A stretch of DNA of 43,661 nucleotides, taken from contig JAABRT010000024.1 in assembly GCA_011390805.1 (NCBI GenBank), positions 382 through 44,042 on the forward strand, read 5' to 3'. The stretch is from Gemmatimonas sp. (GTDB lineage Bacteria; Gemmatimonadota; Gemmatimonadetes; Gemmatimonadales; Gemmatimonadaceae). Made by a program: the position numbers and the translations under genes. This document shows positions 40,062-43,661 of this stretch, one piece after another (within the stretch, counting starts at the first letter, position 1; each line of letters starts with the position of its first letter). Under the pieces are notes generated by a model. It saw only the letters and a list, made by a program, of their open reading frames with translations, had not been told where the DNA came from and searched no databases.

Positions 40062-42104
40062 TTAGCGCTGCGACCCGCGAGCCGAGGATCGCTTGTTGGT
40101 GCGACGTTTGGGATCGGCACCCAGCTCCGCTACAGGCGTAGGAGATGCCACCACCTGCCAGCCGGCGAACGCCGCGTTGTGCGCCTGCGCCGTGACCTTT
40201 GGCAGTACCACGAGGTACGCCCAACCGTAACGCCAGCCGGAGGTACGTGTGGAGTCGGCCCACGCAGTACCGGGCGCACGGAACGCCACCCGTGCCACGA
40301 CTTGCGCAGCCAGCGGCGTGGTCACGCCCGATGGATCGGCCAGGTTAACGGTGGCCGACGCAGGGTACGCGGGCCGGAGCGGAGCGGTGGCAAAGTGAAG
40401 CGCTACCACTGTGTCCTGCACACTGGCGCGCCGGCTCAAGCGGGCGTCAATGCGCGGCGCCGCACCTCGGCGCACAACTGACGACAGCGCCGTGGAGTCA
40501 AGATCATACAGCGCCGATCGAAAGCGCTGCGACGTGTAGGCCACCAGCTGCTGTACAGCGATGCTGTCACCCGCGGCAAACGTGATGACCGAGTCACGCA
40601 CCGCGGTATCCCGGGCCATCGCCGGCAGTCGGTGCGGCACCAGAATGTCCAGCGCGGTGCGAATCGCAACATCATCGTTGGCCGCGTATTGCCACAGCGC
40701 TTCGTCGCCCCGCGTCATTTCCAGCAAACGCCGCATGGCCACGCGCGTACCGTCACCCAGCAACGACATCTGTCTGGCCGGATCGGGATCGATGGCCGCC
40801 ACCGACTGCGCAAGCAACGCCCGCAAGCGGCGCTCGAGCAGTGGTACCGGTGCGTTGCCCCAGTCATCAAGCATGGCACGCATGACCGCCGCATCTACTG
40901 CGTCGCTCAGCGCGCGAGAGGTAAGTGGCGAGAGCGTCGGCGGCACGGCCGATGGATCGAGTCTCCCCTTCTCCGTGAGACGGACGTCGGGGGTCAGACC
41001 GCCGGTAACGCGACCGGCCACGTCAGCACGGCGCTCAAGGCTGGTTCGCGAGGGCGACAACCAGCGCGCGGTGGTGAGACGCACGGAAATCTCGCTATTG
41101 ATCGGAACGACCCGCTGTACCACGCCTTTGCCGTACGTGTGGTCGCCTACCAGCATCGCGCGTCCATGATCCCGCAAGGCGGCCGCGATGAGCTCAGCCG
41201 AACTGGCAGTACCAGCGTCTACAAGAATAACCAGCGGCATGTTGGGCCAGCGGCTGCGACGCGCGGTTTGTACCAACTGCTCAGTACTGCCACGACGGTC
41301 AAGCGAGGCCACTACATCGCCGCGCGACAGGAAGAGCGACGCCGCTTTCACCCCTTCGTCGTACAATCCACCGGGATTGCCGCGTAAATCGAGCACCAGC
41401 GAGCGCGCGCCGCGCTCCACCAGCGAATCAACAGCGCGCTCGAGCTCGTCGGCCGAACCGGTCACCGAGTTCGCCAGCCGGGTATAGCCCACACCATTGG
41501 CGATCATCAACGCTTCGGTCACGGCAGAGCTGTGCCAGGGCGCACGAAGCAGCGTCAGGTTTGCGGTATCAGACGAGGCGGCCCGCACGACCTGCAGCCG
41601 CACGGTGTCCGACACCACCGCGCTGCTGTCCCCTTTCAGTGTGCCGGCGCGCGGCGAAATCCACGCGTCACTGGCTGAACGTCCGTCTACCGACAGAATC
41701 TGGTCACCTGCCCGCAGTCCGCCGGAGGCCGCCGGCGATCCCGGCAGTACGCGGCGCACGAGCGCCGTCGTGCCGCGCAGCCGGAGCACCATGCCCATGC
41801 CCTGACTCTCCCCGCGCAGCGTGCCGCGGTAGAAGTTCATCCCTTCACGTTCCAGCAGCGCCGCGTACGGATCGTGCAACTCGCGCAACATGCCGCTCAC
41901 GGCCCGTCGCATGAGTTCACTCTCCGGCAGACTGTCAAGAAAGTTCACGCGCACCGAATCAAGCGCAGTGGACAGCAGGCGTTCGCGGCCCCATGGCTGA
42001 CGGGCCGCTTCCATGCGTGAGCCGTACCACGTGCCAACGGCAAACGCCACCGCGACGCTGGACATGGCTACCGTGCGCCACAGTAGTGATCGGTCGGTAC
42101 TCAC
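40062..42104 (-). CDS. S41-family C-terminal processing protease with PDZ domain
   Basis: 680 residues with a GTG start after GGGAG. An N-terminal helix (12-27) anchors it to the membrane. A PDZ domain spans about 93-180 (VRRVLPGSPAASGGLRAGDQ; ILSVDGRS). The peptidase core spans about 195-370 (VLDLRGNPGGLYDEGV; DAGTASSAELIAAAL with Ser301; DHTYGKGVVQRV with Lys326), the Ser/Lys dyad of CtpA-type proteases. The remaining 300 residues are a helical and beta-rich extension without a named family. It is periplasmic, cutting protein C termini. It heads the unit with the barrel and methyltransferase, 24 bases upstream of the barrel gene. Confidence 0.92.
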   Translation of the reverse strand: MSTDRSLLWRTVAMSSVAVAFAVGTWYGSRMEAARQPWGRERLLSTALDSVRVNFLDSLPESELMRRAVSGMLRELHDPYAALLEREGMNFYRGTLRGESQGMGMVLRLRGTTALVRRVLPGSPAASGGLRAGDQILSVDGRSASDAWISPRAGTLKGDSSAVVSDTVRLQVVRAASSDTANLTLLRAPWHSSAVTEALMIANGVGYTRLANSVTGSADELERAVDSLVERGARSLVLDLRGNPGGLYDEGVKAASLFLSRGDVVASLDRRGSTEQLVQTARRSRWPNMPLVILVDAGTASSAELIAAALRDHGRAMLVGDHTYGKGVVQRVVPINSEISVRLTTARWLSPSRTSLERRADVAGRVTGGLTPDVRLTEKGRLDPSAVPPTLSPLTSRALSDAVDAAVMRAMLDDWGNAPVPLLERRLRALLAQSVAAIDPDPARQMSLLGDGTRVAMRRLLEMTRGDEALWQYAANDDVAIRTALDILVPHRLPAMARDTAVRDSVITFAAGDSIAVQQLVAYTSQRFRSALYDLDSTALSSVVRRGAAPRIDARLSRRASVQDTVVALHFATAPLRPAYPASATVNLADPSGVTTPLAAQVVARVAFRAPGTAWADSTRTSGWRYGWAYLVVLPKVTAQAHNAAFAGWQVVASPTPVAELGADPKRRTNKRSSARGSQR

Positions 42105-42554
42105 GCGCGCTCCCGCAGGCGACCGATCGCGCGGTCACGGGTAACACTGCGGCGAACCGTTACACACTGCGTCTGCACCACACACACTCCGGATCTGGTT
42201 ACCTTGTAATGCTTCCGGCTGCGATGGACGGCAACTGTCGCCGGTCCTTCGCCGTTGAGTTCACTTCGCTGTACCTCGCGAACACCGTCACGTTCCCTCT
42301 GGCAACTACCACTGCGTGATGGGTTCGACGCAGCGGGCAGTAGTATCACACGACGGTGCGAGGCACTGCTCCGTCACTGTGACGCCCTCGAGACCTGCTT
42401 CGCCTCGAAGGGGTCCGTTGGCACGTTCATCGGGGTCATATTGCTAAGTATCGACCGCTTGTCCACGCGGGCGCCGACATTTTTGGCGTGCGCACCATCG
42501 ATGCCCAGTCCATAGTCTGCTTATGAACGCATCTTTTACGCGGCGTCATCTCGC
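42105..42554 (+). promoter_or_regulatory. Divergent control region and long nhaA leader
   Basis: This 450-base stretch separates the S41 protease operon (minus strand) from nhaA (plus strand). No credible gene is seen. It holds an odd palindrome CGTCAC-T-GTGACG (42372-42384) and a nine-pair stem with one mismatch and a G-T pair (42467-42475 with 42485-42493, nine-base loop) about 60 bases before the nhaA start. The hairpin could be part of a leader RNA; nhaA is often preceded by ion-sensing riboswitches, but I cannot match a consensus by eye. Promoters for both directions should lie here. Confidence 0.45.
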
Positions 42555-43661
42555 GTGACGAACGCTTCAATTACTGGCGCCGAAACGGTTCCAAGCCTCA
42601 CGCCCCCACCGGATGGCGGGACGCCTGAACCGCTCGTTGAGCGTGTGCTCGCCCCGTTTCAGCGCTTCGCGCAGGCTGAAGCGTCGGGCGGTATTGTGCT
42701 GCTCTTTGCCGCCATTGCGGCGCTGATCTGGGCCAACTCCCCCTGGGGAGCCAGCTACGAACACCTGTGGGAGACCAAGGTCACCATCGGCGCACCCGGC
42801 TTCAGCCTGACCGAGTCGCTGCACCACTGGATTAACGACGGTCTCATGGCCGTGTTCTTTTTTGTGGTGGGGCTGGAAATCAAGCGTGAAATTCTGGTAG
42901 GCGAGCTGGCCTCGGTACGACAAGCCGCGCTGCCGTTGTTTGCCGCCCTGGGTGGAATGGTCATTCCCGCTCTGGTCTTCGTAGCCATCACCGCCGGCAC
43001 GCCGGATATGCGCGGCTGGGGTGTGCCCATGGCCACCGACATTGCCTTTGCCCTTGGCATCGCGGCGTTGCTCGGCTCGCGTGTGCCTACCAGTCTCAAG
43101 ATTTTCCTGGCGGCGCTGGCCATCGTAGACGACATCGGCGCGGTGCTCGTGATCGCGCTGTTCTACACCGCGTCCATTCAGGCCACCGCTCTGTTTCTCG
43201 CCGCCGGTGTCATGGTGCTGCTGGTGGGGCTCAACATTGCGGGCGTGCGATCGAGCCTGCCCTACTTCATGCTCGGTGCCGTACTGTGGGTCCTGTTCCT
43301 CAAGAGCGGTGTGCATGCCACCATTTCCGGTGTGCTGCTGGCGCTGACTATTCCCGCCAGCACGCGCATTGACGGCGAAGAGTTCGTGACCGAGGCGCGT
43401 GAGCATCTCAACGCGTTTCACAAAGCGTGCGAGAACGATCCCGAAGAGTTCAGCACGACGCAGCGCCACCAGGAACCGATCTTCGCACTCGAAGACACCG
43501 CGCAGCGGGCGCAATCGCCGCTGCTGCGACTGGAGCACAAGCTGCACAGCATTGTTGCGTTTCTTATCATGCCGATTTTTGCGCTATCCAACGCCGGTGT
43601 TGCCTTTGGCGGTGGCAGTGGCGGTAACCCCATCGCCGATCGCGCCGTGCTCGGCGTGTTT
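42555..43661 (+). CDS. nhaA: Na+/H+ antiporter NhaA (3' partial)
   Basis: The frame starts at GTG 42555, with no in-frame ATG between it and an upstream stop at 42513, and runs to the window edge (369 residues, no stop). The NhaA hallmarks are FAQAEASGGIVLLFAAIAAL, AVFFFVVGLEIKRE, VPMATDIAFALGIAALLGS (Asp133 region of E. coli) and AALAIVDDIGAVLVIAL, with the paired aspartates that carry ions. A hydrophilic insert follows at about 275-320 (NDPEEFSTTQRHQEP), then the next helices. It extrudes sodium in exchange for protons. The N-terminal extension of about 30 residues is longer than in E. coli. The missing 3' end is due to the window. Confidence 0.95.
   Translation, partial: MTNASITGAETVPSLTPPPDGGTPEPLVERVLAPFQRFAQAEASGGIVLLFAAIAALIWANSPWGASYEHLWETKVTIGAPGFSLTESLHHWINDGLMAVFFFVVGLEIKREILVGELASVRQAALPLFAALGGMVIPALVFVAITAGTPDMRGWGVPMATDIAFALGIAALLGSRVPTSLKIFLAALAIVDDIGAVLVIALFYTASIQATALFLAAGVMVLLVGLNIAGVRSSLPYFMLGAVLWVLFLKSGVHATISGVLLALTIPASTRIDGEEFVTEAREHLNAFHKACENDPEEFSTTQRHQEPIFALEDTAQRAQSPLLRLEHKLHSIVAFLIMPIFALSNAGVAFGGGSGGNPIADRAVLGVF

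Noticed and set aside
42567-43547. 326-residue minus-strand frame opposite nhaA
   Set aside because: Arg/Gln/His-rich shadow; the plus strand encodes an unmistakable NhaA with paired aspartates.

Overview
The window is about 43.7 kb of GC-rich DNA from a motile Gram-negative bacterium. Evidence for an outer membrane includes FlgH/FlgI L- and P-ring genes, an Omp85-like barrel and a small outer-membrane barrel. The gene content and style (frequent Ala-Gln signal cleavage sites, a carboxypeptidase-regulatory-like secreted protein, an S41 protease with long C-terminal extension, dense same-strand operons) suggest Gemmatimonadota, probably close to Gemmatimonas. That assignment is inference; no rRNA gene is present to confirm it.

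Bases 1-19287 are one large flagellar locus. It opens with the end of fliM, then fliN and a single reading frame that joins FliO to FliP, closed by a strong hairpin terminator (2504-2544). After a gap of about 380 bases rich in inverted repeats, a second block runs fliQ, fliR, flhB, flhA, flhF, flhG-like, fliA and a SwrB/DUF6115-like membrane gene with overlaps or tiny gaps, ending at a hairpin near 10226-10257. A third block runs flgF, flgG, flgA, flgH, flgI, flgJ (rod-binding domain only), flgN, flgK and csrA. A small histidine-kinase-like gene then lies on the opposite strand, followed by motA and motB. Together these encode the export gate (FliO/P/Q/R, FlhA/B), C-ring parts (FliM/N), positioning factors (FlhF/FlhG), sigma-28, distal rod, rings, hook-filament junction, a post-transcriptional regulator and the stator. 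The basal-body, hook and export-ATPase genes (fliE-fliI, flgB-E), flgL, flgM, fliW and flagellin are not in the window.

Bases 19324-34524 are mixed housekeeping and envelope genes: two unknown exported or membrane proteins; a minus-strand FNT channel - small membrane protein - FrnE-type oxidoreductase operon; a FAS1-domain protein; a CckA-like PAS hybrid histidine kinase; two different L,D-transpeptidases in tandem; an EAL-HDOD signalling protein; a Pro-rich glycine-zipper envelope protein followed by an ABC exporter pair; an unknown acidic protein; and an NRAMP-family transporter with atypical metal-site motifs.

Bases 34631-42104 are all minus strand: cysK and cysE (cysteine synthesis, with a CysE C-terminal isoleucine suited to binding CysK), a small outer-membrane barrel, and a three-gene unit of S41 protease, Omp85-like barrel and methyltransferase. 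The window ends in a plus-strand nhaA with a 450-base leader region and an incomplete 3' end.

The most notable points are the FliO-FliP fusion with an internal signal peptide, an FlhG that keeps its FlhF-activating helix but has lost the P-loop lysine, beside an FlhF lacking its N domain, a FlgH with no lipobox cysteine, and a possible CckA/ChpT-like phosphorelay pair.
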